Source of the DNA: Pedobacter chinensis
GTDB taxonomy: Bacteria; Bacteroidota; Bacteroidia; Sphingobacteriales; Sphingobacteriaceae
DNA: 64,000 bases
Assembly: GCF_003339865.1 (NCBI RefSeq)
Contig: NZ_QPKV01000005.1
Location: 90,813-154,812, forward strand
Reading direction: 5' to 3'
Numbering within the stretch: position 1 is the first letter of the stretch; every line of letters starts with the position of its first letter. Both the position numbers and the translations under genes were made by a program. This document shows, in pieces, positions 37,709 to 46,110 of the stretch. The notes under the pieces are model-generated. The model searched no databases and was not told the origin of the DNA. It saw nothing but the letters and a program-made list of their open reading frames with translations.

Positions 37709-38539
37709 ATGAAAAAAATATTTCTAGCTGCAGGGCTCCTTATCGTCTTATATATGCACACGTTTGCGCAGGCACCTCAAAACTACAACCTTTTCAAACC
37801 CGTGCCCAGGGCTCAACTCAGGGAAATGGAAACAGACCGGCCAGGTGTTACCGAATCGCCTCAAACCATAGATGCGGGTCATTTTCAATATGAAAGCGAT
37901 CTTTTCCGGTATGAAAGACTTGATGGTAATTATGGCGTAAAGCATACTTATCTTTTTAACCAGGCCAATTTAAAGCTCGGCATTACCAGATCAACGGCAG
38001 TGCAGGTTGTACTTGAAAGTTTTGTTTTAACCAAAGAGCGGCTTGGAGAGGAATCAGAAGTGGCGGCTAACCATGGACTGGGAGATGTTACCCTGCGTAT
38101 CAAACAAAATATTATGGGTAACGATAAAGGTAAATTCGCAATTGCCGTTTTGCCATACCTCAAGTTTCCCACTTCTGTAGCTGATGAGGAAAGCAGGTAT
38201 GAAGGAGGACTTATGGTGCCTATGTTGTTAAAAGTTGGGAAGGAATGGAAACTCGGCATGCAGCTTGAAGCCGACAGGCTTCAGGATGAAGAAGGAAATG
38301 GCCACCACAACCAGATTCTGGAAACCCTTACTATTGCACATCCGCTTTTTAAGCATCTTGACGGAATCGCCGAAACCTATTATACCTATAACCTGAAAGA
38401 GAAACATTGGAATAATTATCTGAATGCAAGTCTACAGTTTGAACTGGCAAAAGACCTGAAGATAGACGGGGGAGTAAACTATGGCATTCAGCACGATTCC
38501 AGTAAAAGTTATTTTCTGGGGCTTTCTTTCAGGCTCTAG
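37709..38539 (+). CDS. Outer-membrane barrel, MetA-pathway-of-phenol-degradation type
   Basis: A 276-aa exported protein. Signal peptide (HTFAQ) followed by the TDRPGVTESPQTIDAGHFQYESDLF motif that opens the 'MetA pathway of phenol degradation' transporter family, then barrel strands (LKLGITRSTAVQVVLES, VTLRIKQNIMGN) and a terminal aromatic strand (SYFLGLSFRL). Members are outer-membrane channels for small organic compounds; substrate unknown. It has no partner gene nearby. Confidence 0.82.
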   Translation: MKKIFLAAGLLIVLYMHTFAQAPQNYNLFKPVPRAQLREMETDRPGVTESPQTIDAGHFQYESDLFRYERLDGNYGVKHTYLFNQANLKLGITRSTAVQVVLESFVLTKERLGEESEVAANHGLGDVTLRIKQNIMGNDKGKFAIAVLPYLKFPTSVADEESRYEGGLMVPMLLKVGKEWKLGMQLEADRLQDEEGNGHHNQILETLTIAHPLFKHLDGIAETYYTYNLKEKHWNNYLNASLQFELAKDLKIDGGVNYGIQHDSSKSYFLGLSFRL

Positions 38540-38589
38540 ATTTTGAAGGAGCTGGATATCTTAAACAGAAATGATTTATAATAAAACAT

Positions 38590-38608
38590 TGTGATTTTAA
38601 AAATCACA
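38590..38608. promoter_or_regulatory. 19-bp palindrome upstream of a small gene
   Basis: TGTGATTTT-A-AAAATCACA is a perfect inverted repeat with one central base, 27 bases before the ATG at 38636 and 50 bases after the barrel stop. As RNA it can fold as a hairpin; as DNA it could be an operator. Confidence 0.45.
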
Positions 38609-38635
38609 CCCTAGATATGAATAAAATATATACAG

Positions 38636-38806
38636 ATGAAGAAAAATACCAGAACCATAGATGGTGCTTCGCAAAATACAGAAATTGACGAAGCCGCAAG
38701 ACGACTGAACCAGCAAACCCTTTGGGAAAATACCATTAGCGGTCAATACCTCGAAGGCGAATCTGGCAACGATGCACCTGAGGAAGGTGAAGGAACCGAA
38801 AACTGA
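38636..38806 (+). CDS. Small acidic protein (56 aa)
   Basis: A 56-aa frame, too short for most ORF callers. It reads MKKNTRTIDGASQNTEIDEA, then a helix with AARRLNQQTLW, ending EEGEGTEN. It has no signal peptide and a strongly acidic tail. It sits between the barrel and the next hypothetical gene, with a palindrome 27 bases upstream of its start. It is probably a real gene because of its composition and isolation, but I cannot name it. Confidence 0.55.
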   Translation: MKKNTRTIDGASQNTEIDEAARRLNQQTLWENTISGQYLEGESGNDAPEEGEGTEN

Positions 38807-38880
38807 AGGGGCATTTAAGTTTAATTTTCCAACAGATTGATTTTTAAAACTATCACACGCTGATTATGTTTTTAGCGAAT

Positions 38881-39498
38881 ATGGATAACACAAAGATTTC
38901 AGACTACTGCGATATGATAGAGAAATGGGCAATTAAACACCAAAAGGGATTGATCCTTGGTGGCATTATTGGTTTCTCTCTTACTTCGGCCTATTTGTTA
39001 AGTCAAAAAAAGAAAAAACTGCGGCTTCAGCCTAAATCAACTGAACCCAATTTAAATATGGAAAGATATGTTTTTGAGATCCTTACCGATAAAGGTATCA
39101 CACAGGCCATTGTTGAAACTTCCGGAGAATGTTATGGCGTTACATTAGGTGGTCGGTACATCGGAAGCATGTGGCGTGATGGTGCGGGAGAAATGCAATG
39201 GAATACGTCTGATGAAGAACTGAAACCATTTCTTCATGAGCTTGCAGGTCAGTTGGATGAAGCTTTTTCACGAAAAGGTTTTGCTTCGCTTCTAAAAGGT
39301 GCTTATCCGGAAATTATATCAACACAGTGGAAAAGCAGCGAAACATTGGAAGTAGTCATTTCTCCTGACCAGGACTTAGAGGTATTCACGACTTTTTTAA
39401 ATGATGAAGCCTCAAATCTTGTTGATTTTGACGAACATCTGGATCTGATCGTAAAGAAATCAAACGATGCTTATTTTGTGATTGTTGGGATTAACTAA
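38881..39498 (+). CDS. Hypothetical membrane-anchored protein
   Basis: A 205-aa protein with an N-terminal cytosolic stretch (MDNTKISDYCDMIEKWAIKHQ), one transmembrane helix (~24-41, LILGGIIGFSLTSAYLL) followed by a Lys cluster (SQKKKKL), then a soluble domain with an even mix of helix and strand (ERYVFEILTDKGITQAIVE, GGRYIGSMWRDGAGEMQW). The Lys cluster after the helix suggests that the C-terminal domain is cytosolic. No family recognised. An in-frame ATG 15 bases upstream is an alternative start. Confidence 0.7.
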   Translation: MDNTKISDYCDMIEKWAIKHQKGLILGGIIGFSLTSAYLLSQKKKKLRLQPKSTEPNLNMERYVFEILTDKGITQAIVETSGECYGVTLGGRYIGSMWRDGAGEMQWNTSDEELKPFLHELAGQLDEAFSRKGFASLLKGAYPEIISTQWKSSETLEVVISPDQDLEVFTTFLNDEASNLVDFDEHLDLIVKKSNDAYFVIVGIN

Positions 39499-39597
39499 AC
39501 CGGTTTTTAATTAAAATATATTTAATGTCTGCCCTGTTTCAGCATTATGGAAGATAAACAAACCACTGTAGAACCAACAATGATTTACCCGGGTAAT

Positions 39598-40038
39598 TTA
39601 AGAAACCTGAATGCGGGGAATGGCACGTTTTACTATGGTTTTGATTTTCGGAAGCAGGCCGCTATCAGTAGATTTTGAAGAGATGAGCGAATTAACCACT
39701 TTAAGCAATTCATCAACTGAAAAAGGCTTTTCCAGTACTGCGTCACAGCCATATTCTGCAAGCGAAAGCAGAATTTTTGCATAAGCAGAGATAATGAGGA
39801 CTGGAGTATACTCAAATCCATCCAGCGATCGGATGGCGCCACACAACTCTCCACCATTCCAATCAGGGAGCATATAATCCAGAATCAACAAATCGGGTCT
39901 GAACTGTTCAACCTGCTCCAGCACATGATCAGTATGATGGCAGCCCAAACAATCATATCCGTTCGAGGCCAGGATATCCTGTAAGGTTTCTAAAAGTACA
40001 AGGTCGTCTTCAACAATCAATATCTTTTTTTGTTCCAT
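39598..40038 (-). CDS. Response regulator receiver protein
   Basis: A 146-aa single-domain receiver. The acidic pocket is EDD near residue 10-12, the phosphoacceptor Asp54 lies in LLILDYMLPDW, and the conserved Ser/Lys region follows (LIISAYA...LEKPFSVDELLKVV). It has no output domain, so it acts through protein contacts or a phosphorelay. ATG at 40038 (MEQKKILIV) is preferred. The next gene upstream on the same strand lies 48 bases away; a terminator separates that one from Hsp20. Confidence 0.88.
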   Translation of the reverse strand: MEQKKILIVEDDLVLLETLQDILASNGYDCLGCHHTDHVLEQVEQFRPDLLILDYMLPDWNGGELCGAIRSLDGFEYTPVLIISAYAKILLSLAEYGCDAVLEKPFSVDELLKVVNSLISSKSTDSGLLPKIKTIVKRAIPRIQVS

Positions 40039-40085
40039 TACAATAGCATTTTTTAGAAACATTTACAGCTAACCATTAATGAAAG

Positions 40086-40394
40086 TTATTTTAAGGTTTT
40101 GAAGCCATCATCCTCTAAATTGGAGATCCTGAAAATCTCTTTTGAAATAATGGCGATATTTTCCTTCAGATCTTCCAGGCAACAGTTCAACACGCCAATC
40201 GGAACTGGTAATGCGGCAATCTCCTCCAAAAGTTCCAGCTGAATACAGCAACCCTGAATGGGTTCATTCTTTCCCTTTAACATGGCAAAAATTTCCTGTG
40301 CAACTTTCATTTCAGTACCAAGCATAAATCTTCCATAAGGGAGTTTGCCGTTAGGCACCTGAAGGGAGAGCGATATGGTAAATCTGGTTTCCAT
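40086..40394 (-). CDS. Hypothetical protein
   Basis: A 102-aa cytosolic protein starting METRFTISLSLQVPNGKLP. It has an alternating strand-helix pattern with several Cys (GCCIQLELLEE, LNCCLEDL). No family recognised. A longer frame starting at 40475 exists, but it would run through the Hsp20 terminator, so the ATG at 40394 is used. It precedes the receiver gene on the same strand, 48 bases away, and the two may form an operon. Confidence 0.65.
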   Translation of the reverse strand: METRFTISLSLQVPNGKLPYGRFMLGTEMKVAQEIFAMLKGKNEPIQGCCIQLELLEEIAALPVPIGVLNCCLEDLKENIAIISKEIFRISNLEDDGFKTLK

Positions 40395-40440
40395 ATGCTT
40401 AAAATGATTTATTTTTTTACTCCATAATGTAATCGTAATA

Positions 40441-40470
40441 AAAAAAATAAATGCCGCGGTTCGCGGCATT
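40441..40470 (-). terminator. Terminator of the Hsp20 gene
   Basis: AATGCCGCG / CGCGGCATT (9-bp stem, GTT loop), with an A-run on plus (T-run on minus) at 40441-40447. It lies 6 bases downstream of the Hsp20 stop. Confidence 0.9.
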
Positions 40471-40475
40471 TTCAA

Positions 40476-40916
40476 TTATTGGATTTCGATCTGACGGGAA
40501 ACAGCCCTGGCTTCCTCTTTTTTTGGAAGGTTGAGTTTTAATATCCCATCAGTGTAGCTGGCCTGAATGTGGTCAACATCGGCACTTTCAGGAAGGGTAA
40601 AGGCTCTGGTAAAGGCAGCGTAACTGAACTCTCTTCTGTTATAAGTTTTACCTTCGTTTTGGGTTTCCATGGATTTTTCTGTAGAGATGGTTAACATGTC
40701 TCTTTCCACGCTTACCTTGAAATCCTCTTTTTTCAGGCCGGGAGCAGCGAGTTCGATGTGGTACTCTTCATTTGATTCTGAAATGTTCACAGAAGGAACG
40801 CTGTTCGTGCGGCGCTCAGAAAAAAAGGTGTCGCCTAATACAGATTCGAAAATGTCATTAAAGCCTGGCAATAATGCATTGTTCTTTTTTTCGGGATTAA
40901 ATTTAACCAATGTCAT
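40476..40916 (-). CDS. Hsp20/alpha-crystallin small heat-shock protein
   Basis: A 146-aa chaperone of the small heat-shock family that binds unfolding proteins. The alpha-crystallin domain runs from about residue 40 to 130 (VPSVNISESNEEYHIELAAPGLKKEDFKVSVERDMLTIS, RREFSYAAFTRAFTLPESADVDHIQASYTDGILKLNLPKKE). The C-terminal extension has the I-x-I-like tail (RQIEIQ). It is a single-gene unit with a terminator; its leader (40917-40990) would be the place for heat-shock control, but I see no named element. Confidence 0.95.
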   Translation of the reverse strand: MTLVKFNPEKKNNALLPGFNDIFESVLGDTFFSERRTNSVPSVNISESNEEYHIELAAPGLKKEDFKVSVERDMLTISTEKSMETQNEGKTYNRREFSYAAFTRAFTLPESADVDHIQASYTDGILKLNLPKKEEARAVSRQIEIQ

Positions 40917-41135
40917 AGTGTGTTCTCCTTTAATGATTTTTAATACATAAACGGACTATAAATTAATTAACTTTTTTCTCTAACCTGATTTTCAGGTTCG
41001 GCTAGAAAACATCAAGTGCCGTGCCAATGGCTGTTTAATTGGTTTTGAAGCCTGTTTTCTGAAATTTTTTCAGAAAAATATGAAAAAATTTCAGTCGAAT
41101 CAGTCTAAATTTCAGTTTTTACTTCTTGGTTTTTT

Positions 41136-41690
41136 TCCCGCAGATGCCGCTGATCACGCAGATAAAAATAAAGTCTGCGTAATTTTCTTAAATCTGCGGG
41201 ACATTTTTAAGAATTAAAATTATGATTAACAGTAAATTACAAAAACACGGTATTGATGGGCACGAAGAATCCCTGACCTACAGGCATTGCATATGACTTA
41301 CCGCTGAATTGTTTTTGTAAAGAGTATTGCTATTGTTAAAGTTTTTGTTCCATCGCTTGCGGATTATTCAGGTGTTTTCCCGCAGATGCCGCTGATCACG
41401 CAGATAAAAATGAAGTCTGTGTAATTTTCTTAAATCTGCGGAACATTATTTTTTAAGAATTAAAATTATGATGAACAGTAAATTACAAAAACACGGTATC
41501 GATGGGCACGAAGAATAGTGCTGTTATTAAAGTTTTCGTTTCATCGCTTGCGGATTATTCAGGTGTTTTCCCGCAGATGCCGCTGATCACGCAGATAAAA
41601 ATAAAGTCTGCGTAATTTTCTTAAATCTGCGGGACATTATTTTTTAAGAATTAAAATTATGATTAACAGTAAATTACAAAAACACAGCAG
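41136..41690. repeat. Foldback repeat array, three ~200-240-bp units
   Basis: Cores start with TCCCGCAGATGCCGCTGATC at 41136, 41378 and 41579. Each core has nested inverted repeats: TCCCGCAGAT / ATCTGCGGGA outside and ACGCAGA / TCTGCGT inside, so the strand folds into a long hairpin. Spacers carry TAAGAATTAAAATTATGATTAACAGTAAATTAC and, in unit one, TCCCTGACCTACAGGCATTG, which links the array to the 61-kb copies. A 60-codon frame at 41693-41875 next to it is not supported. 40917-41135 holds no other gene. Confidence 0.9.
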
Positions 41691-42006
41691 TTGTGCTTGA
41701 AAAGATTTTCTGCAGCAACGTATTTGTTATGATTTTAAATCTTCTTTGGAAGACTCCCGTTCTATATCATCCTGCTGATGGAGAATGGTTTTCTCTGATT
41801 CAAACCTGCGGTCCTCATAGTCATCCAGGTTCTCCGCGGCACAATTTCCCGGAATGTCGAAAAAATCCTTTATAGAGGGATAATCAAAATAGACAGACAT
41901 ATTCAAAAATTAACAAGTTTAAGTTTATTATGCCAAACAGGTAAATTGATAGCCAGATAATTCCGGCTATCATTGCTCTTATTATTTTATCCCCGGCATT
42001 GTTTTG

Positions 42007-42078
42007 ACGTCATGGGCGGATTCGAACCGCCGTATAAGGTTTTGCAGACCTACACCTAAACCACTCGGCCACATGACT
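42007..42078 (-). tRNA. tRNA-Cys (GCA)
   Basis: A 72-nt cloverleaf on the minus strand. The anticodon loop is CTGCAAA (anticodon GCA), the T arm is GGCGG-TTCGAAT-CCGCC, and the discriminator is U73, a Cys identity base. The acceptor stem shows an A1-G72 mismatch, the anticodon stem a U-U at its outer pair, and the D stem is GCC/GGT. These are unusual for a working tRNA, so it may be a degraded second copy, or the end pair may be the result of 5' processing. The nearest genes are on both sides at >200 bases, and it stands alone. Confidence 0.85.
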
Positions 42079-42171
42079 ATAAATAATATCATGGCAGAAG
42101 CATCAACTTTTAAGCATCTGCCAATGTTAATGATATGCAAATATAATGTATTTATATTAAGTCCATAGATA

Positions 42172-42201
42172 TTGTAGTCTTTTTGTTTTTTCCTACATTT
42201 G
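42172..42201 (+). promoter_or_regulatory. Bacteroidota-type promoter for the cupin/JmjC gene
   Basis: TTG at 42172-42174 and TACATTTG at 42194-42201 are separated by 19 bases, matching the TTG-N19-TAnnTTTG promoter of the Bacteroidota housekeeping sigma factor. It lies 95 bases before the ATG at 42297. Confidence 0.6.
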
Positions 42202-42296
42202 TGTATATCAAAATGATATTAATAAGGGCAACCAGAATAGTATTTCTTGTGTTTATTTTAATATAAATTTTGGCATAAGTTAAAAAGATCAGAAAA

Positions 42297-43151
42297 ATGA
42301 CCCTTGAGCCTATACCTTATCTGCAGGGATTGGATATTGCGGATTTCAAAAAAAACTATGTTCAACGCAAAAGGCCTGTAATTCTTTGCGATTTTATTTC
42401 ACAAAGTTCCGCATTTAAGAACTGGAATTACGATTACTTCAGAAAAGAAGCTGGAAATAAAATTGTTGCTGTTCACGGTAGTGAGGATGCGCACCCTGAC
42501 TATGTAACCAGTCCGCCGGAGCGGCAGATGTTGTTTTCTGATTATCTGGATCTGATTGAACGGGAGCCGAGTGAACTGAGACTTTTCCTCTTCAACTTAT
42601 TGGTTTACCGACCCAAATTAAGGAAGGCCCTTAAAATCATTCCACCCATGAAAGGCTTTCTGACCAATTTTCCACTGTTGTTTTTCGGAGGAAAAGGTGC
42701 AAGCGTACGGTATCACTACGATATTGATATGAGCCATGTGTTTCTGAGCCAGTTCGAGGGAGAAAAAAGAATCTTCCTTTTCGCGAATGACCAGTCTGAT
42801 CTACTGTACAAATTTCCTTTCAACTTCCACGGGCCTGTTGATCTGAGAAAACCAGATTATGAAAAATATCCTGCACTGAAATTATTGAAAGGGTGGGAGT
42901 GTGTGCTCAAACCGGGTGAAACGCTCTATATTCCATCGGGTTACTGGCATTATATTCAGTACTTAAGTCAAGGCTATTCGGTAAGCAATAGAGCATTATC
43001 AGCCTCGTTAACCGATAAGCTGAAAGGCTTCAGGAATATATTGATTATCCGTAGAATCGATAATCTTTTGCGGCGTTTATTTGGGCAAAAATGGTTCAAC
43101 TATAAACTGAAACGTGCTAAACGGAACGCTGAAAGGCATATCAGAGCTTAA
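42297..43151 (+). CDS. JmjC/cupin_8-type Fe(II)/2-oxoglutarate oxygenase
   Basis: A 284-aa cytosolic protein of the cupin_8/JmjC family, which includes protein and small-molecule hydroxylases. The iron site is visible as His140-x-Asp142 (YHYDIDMSH) and His218 (SGYWHY) after the strand GETLYIPSG. The first part reads QRKRPVILCDFISQSSAF, the usual start. The C-terminus is basic (KRAKRNAERH). Its partner is unknown. It is convergent with the DUF4833 end of the minus-strand operon and 13 bases from it; a second Fe/2OG enzyme (PhyH) starts that operon. Confidence 0.85.
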   Translation: MTLEPIPYLQGLDIADFKKNYVQRKRPVILCDFISQSSAFKNWNYDYFRKEAGNKIVAVHGSEDAHPDYVTSPPERQMLFSDYLDLIEREPSELRLFLFNLLVYRPKLRKALKIIPPMKGFLTNFPLLFFGGKGASVRYHYDIDMSHVFLSQFEGEKRIFLFANDQSDLLYKFPFNFHGPVDLRKPDYEKYPALKLLKGWECVLKPGETLYIPSGYWHYIQYLSQGYSVSNRALSASLTDKLKGFRNILIIRRIDNLLRRLFGQKWFNYKLKRAKRNAERHIRA

Positions 43152-43164
43152 GACAAATCGCCGA

Positions 43165-43755
43165 TTACTTTACGGTAATCCTTTCGTTGATTGGCTTACC
43201 ATTCGCGATGTCTGTTCCCTCAATCTGGGCATATTTCACATTGGGCAACCAAAAAGATCCACCTACTATTCTGACGAAAATTCGGGTAACCCTGATTTTT
43301 TTTCCATTAACGGTTGCTGTTACCTCATACTGTTGGTCAGTATCTCTTTTGCTGAGATATAGTGGGAAAGCTTTCTGCGATACAAGCCGTAGTTCAAAGT
43401 GATCTTTGCTGAGCTCTTTTGATAATATTCCATAAGCAAATTTTCTTTGGATGTACCCCAGTTCCTTCCTTTCTCCTTTTTCAGCATATCGAATCCAGTA
43501 AGTTGAAACAGGTTGTGACCGGTTGACATCACCATTCTCTGCCAGATTCAAGGCATAGATCAGGGTATTGGTATTGGGATCTCGTTGTAAATAGAATAGC
43601 ATGTTGTCCACATTTTTTGGTGTTGGGAAATGAATAGGAGAAGGATCTCCGTTCTGTGCGCATAACCTGTCTGCAAAAATGAGTAAACAAAAAAGTAACA
43701 CTATGGAAAAGCTGAATATTGACCCCTTTGGGTATTTTTTGCCGGTTTTATGCAT
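43165..43755 (-). CDS. DUF4833 exported protein
   Basis: A 196-aa exported protein. The signal sequence is MHKTGKKYPKGSIFSFSIVLLF, cleaved near LCAQN. The DUF4833 pattern is clear: NMLFYLQRDPNTNTLIYALN, YWIRYAEKGERKELGYIQRKFAYG, then strands ending AQIEGTDIANGKPINERI. The function of this domain is unknown. It is the last gene of the five-gene operon starting with PhyH. The start at 43755 is chosen over an upstream in-frame ATG inside the GtrA gene. Confidence 0.85.
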   Translation of the reverse strand: MHKTGKKYPKGSIFSFSIVLLFCLLIFADRLCAQNGDPSPIHFPTPKNVDNMLFYLQRDPNTNTLIYALNLAENGDVNRSQPVSTYWIRYAEKGERKELGYIQRKFAYGILSKELSKDHFELRLVSQKAFPLYLSKRDTDQQYEVTATVNGKKIRVTRIFVRIVGGSFWLPNVKYAQIEGTDIANGKPINERITVK

Positions 43756-43784
43756 GATATATTTAAGATAACTGTTTTTGACGA

Positions 43785-44240
43785 TCACGAGCGAGCCATC
43801 TCCGTTTTGTCCTTTGTACAATCCACAGCCTGAATTGGTAAAACTTTAAACACCCAATATTTCATCAGCGGATAATTGAATCCATAAGAAACCACTCCAT
43901 CAATCAGTAACCTGCCAATTCTGTAATCCAGGTTAAGGCTGCGGTGTAAAAGATATGTACCTGCTGATTTTAGTGAGATACTCCCTATTACAACACTGAA
44001 GAACCTGATCAATTGCATTTGCGCCGATGCAGAGTAGCCCGCCTGATGTTTAAACGCCCAAAAGCGGTTGATGCAGAAATTTACCACCCCTCCCAAAGAT
44101 CCGGAGATTAGAATAGAGAAGGCAAAATGTATCCTACATACCTCGGTAAGGAATATCATCATTCCATAATCTGTCACACCACCGGAAAAGGCCGATACCT
44201 GTGCTTTCAAAAAAACCTTAACTGACGACAGCTTGCTCAT
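43785..44240 (-). CDS. GtrA-like family membrane protein
   Basis: A 151-aa inner-membrane protein with four hydrophobic segments, typical of GtrA: FSGGVTDYGMMIFLTEV, FAFSILISGSLGGVVNFCINRFWAF (with the N(F)..NR.W.F motif), and two later helices. GtrA proteins move lipid-linked sugars or act in envelope glycan synthesis. Its start overlaps the end of the CDP-alcohol phosphotransferase by 4 bases (ATGA type), strong evidence of coupled translation. Confidence 0.88.
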   Translation of the reverse strand: MSKLSSVKVFLKAQVSAFSGGVTDYGMMIFLTEVCRIHFAFSILISGSLGGVVNFCINRFWAFKHQAGYSASAQMQLIRFFSVVIGSISLKSAGTYLLHRSLNLDYRIGRLLIDGVVSYGFNYPLMKYWVFKVLPIQAVDCTKDKTEMARS

Positions 44241-44929
44241 CTTTCTCTTTCCTCCTCGTCCCGAAGGTTGCCAATATTCAGTAGTTTAACCGTATCCAAT
44301 ATATTAATGACAAGCAATGTAACGGTAAAGGCAATGGCCGAATAAATGATCGAACCTGGAATTACACATTCAAGGATCAGAATCAATGCAATGATTACCC
44401 GCAACTCTGTTGGACCGAGCAGGCCGGAGTCAATCTGATAAATACCAAGAATTTTATAGCGGAGTAACGAAATGATCATTGACCAGCCATAAAATACCAC
44501 GAACAAAAATCCCAGCATCTTTGCCGCCTCTGTGGCATAAAAGTAATAACCGAGTCCAATCAGGATGATGCTAAGCCAATCCATGATGATATCGAGCGCA
44601 AAACCATACCATTTTCTGGCAATATGGCGATAATAAGCAAGCCTTCCATCAAGCGAATCACCAATCCAGTTAATGATAAGGCCAACAATTCCGGTGAGCA
44701 AAAGATAGCGGCCGTAAAATGCTGAAAGTAAAAAAGCTGTAAATACAATCAGTGAGCCAAATATTCCGATTGCGGTCATCATGTTAGGTGAAACAGACTT
44801 TGGTACTTTCTCCAACAGGAAATGGATTAGCCGTTGTTCAGGCACTTTTAATATATTGGTTCTTTTTCGGTCTGCGAATATCCTTTCCCGCTCAACTCTC
44901 TGCACTTGCGTAATTTCCTCCTGTTCCAT
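44237..44929 (-). CDS. CDP-alcohol phosphatidyltransferase family protein
   Basis: A 230-aa membrane enzyme that transfers a phospho-alcohol group from a CDP-activated donor. The family signature is mostly present: GDSLDGRLAYYR and, 8 residues on, GFALDIIMD, matching D-x2-D-G-x2-A-x9-G-x3-D-x3-D; the usual Arg after Ala is Tyr here (AYYR). It has about six helices after a charged cytosolic N-terminus (EEITQVQRVERERIFADRKR). The product is not readable: phospholipid, phosphonolipid or a modified headgroup are possible. The ATG at 44929 overlaps the stop of the microprotein upstream (TGATG). Confidence 0.88.
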   Translation of the reverse strand: MEQEEITQVQRVERERIFADRKRTNILKVPEQRLIHFLLEKVPKSVSPNMMTAIGIFGSLIVFTAFLLSAFYGRYLLLTGIVGLIINWIGDSLDGRLAYYRHIARKWYGFALDIIMDWLSIILIGLGYYFYATEAAKMLGFLFVVFYGWSMIISLLRYKILGIYQIDSGLLGPTELRVIIALILILECVIPGSIIYSAIAFTVTLLVINILDTVKLLNIGNLRDEEERER

Positions 44930-45081
44930 CAAGATGCTAAAATGATAAGGCCGGGAATTATTGCTGCTCCCGGACGAAAGATTCCTGATCCGATTTTACG
45001 TGGCAATGCCCTGAGGAAGACCAGCTGTTTTTTAAACTTTCCCGTTCTGACCAGGTAACTAAAGATCAATATGAATACCAT
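44929..45081 (-). CDS. 50-aa membrane microprotein in the PhyH operon
   Basis: A short frame not caught by normal thresholds. It begins 6 bases after the PhyH stop, and its TGA overlaps the ATG of the CDP-alcohol phosphotransferase (TGATG), the arrangement of a coupled gene. The product has two hydrophobic ends (MVFILIFSYLV and AAIIPGLIILAS) around a strongly basic middle (RTGKFKKQ...RALPRK), so it could span the membrane as a hairpin and assist the transferase. No family known to me. It could instead be a relic of a lost gene, but the tight overlap on both sides argues for a real product. Confidence 0.6.
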   Translation of the reverse strand: MVFILIFSYLVRTGKFKKQLVFLRALPRKIGSGIFRPGAAIIPGLIILAS

Positions 45082-45086
45082 AGAGG

Positions 45087-45893
45087 CTATTTTACAATTC
45101 CAGCGAAACGCTGATAAAAAACTGTTGGACTGTTCTCATTTTTTGGTGCATATTTCCCGGCAATGATTGGAATATAGATAACCCTTCGTCTGCTTTCCTC
45201 TCCACGAACCGACGATTGTGCAACTCGATGCCAAAGTCTGCCATCGTGAATGGTAAGATCTCCAGCTTCTGGTAAAATCGATACCTCATCACTGTCAGGT
45301 TTGTTATCAAGAAAGTACTTTTTACGAAACAACATTTGATATATGCTTTGTTTATGTGTGCCCGGAATAATTTTCAATCCGCCATTCTCTTCCTTTTGGG
45401 TACTGAGATGGATACCTACATTCAGCATCGGGTTGAGCTTTCCACCATAAAAGATATCTCTCAGTCCATCGGTATGCCAGCCCATTTTAGTAAAGCTGCT
45501 TTCTGGTCCGTTAATATAGTGGTTGAATACCATTCCGTCTTTTTCTTCAGTACCCAAACGTGAACCTTCGCCTGCCAGTGGTAGGAGAGCCTCTATTCTT
45601 GGGTCCATTAATAGTCCGCTTAAAGTCCGGTGGTGCTGATTGATAAAGGCAAAGCGCTGAACTATTCTTTTACCATCAAGGTCTTTTCCATATTTGATCG
45701 GCACACCATTGATCTTTCTGATATCTGCATTAATCCATGCCCGCTCAACCTCTTTAGAGGCATGAACGATTGAGGCGACAGTGGATTTAGTGATAAAATT
45801 CTTGAAATGAATATACCCGTGGGTATTGAAAAAGTCGATTTGTTCTGAAGAGAGTTTTTCGGATAGGGTAAACGTTGGATACGGTGATGCCAT
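45087..45893 (-). CDS. Phytanoyl-CoA dioxygenase (PhyH) family oxygenase
   Basis: A 268-aa Fe(II)/2-oxoglutarate-dependent oxygenase. The iron triad is visible: His140-x-Asp142 (WHTDG) and His222 (LWHRV), with Arg residues in the 226-237 stretch for 2-oxoglutarate. The fold carries the family's FFNTHGYIHFKNFI start and GGLKIIPGTHK motif. Relatives hydroxylate fatty acyl chains, phosphonates (e.g. PhnY-type) and small molecules, so lipid or headgroup hydroxylation is possible. It leads the operon with the microprotein, CDP-alcohol transferase, GtrA and DUF4833. Confidence 0.9.
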   Translation of the reverse strand: MASPYPTFTLSEKLSSEQIDFFNTHGYIHFKNFITKSTVASIVHASKEVERAWINADIRKINGVPIKYGKDLDGKRIVQRFAFINQHHRTLSGLLMDPRIEALLPLAGEGSRLGTEEKDGMVFNHYINGPESSFTKMGWHTDGLRDIFYGGKLNPMLNVGIHLSTQKEENGGLKIIPGTHKQSIYQMLFRKKYFLDNKPDSDEVSILPEAGDLTIHDGRLWHRVAQSSVRGEESRRRVIYIPIIAGKYAPKNENSPTVFYQRFAGIVK

Positions 45894-46110
45894 GGATTCA
45901 AAAGTTTAATGATTGAGAAAATGTAAATTGGTTGAGATTCGGATTATGCGCAGCAACAACACATTCGCATTCGCGAGTGGTTCTGTGCTGAAGGGAAGAA
46001 ATCAGTTTCTTTGATATACATAATCTACGGATTTAGTAGTATTTAATACAAACGTAACATTTTTTTAATATTCAAAAGAAGATTCATGAATTTATTTTAA
46101 AATATTTCTA

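Noticed and set aside
38590..38608. Tested as a CRP site
   Set aside because: TGTGA and TCACA are separated by 9 bases, not the required 6.
39547..39678. A 43-codon plus-strand frame overlapping the receiver gene antisense
   Set aside because: Most of it is antisense to a strongly supported response regulator, with no motif.
41693..41875. A 60-codon frame beside the 41-kb repeat array
   Set aside because: No domain, atypical composition, and it begins in repeat-derived DNA.
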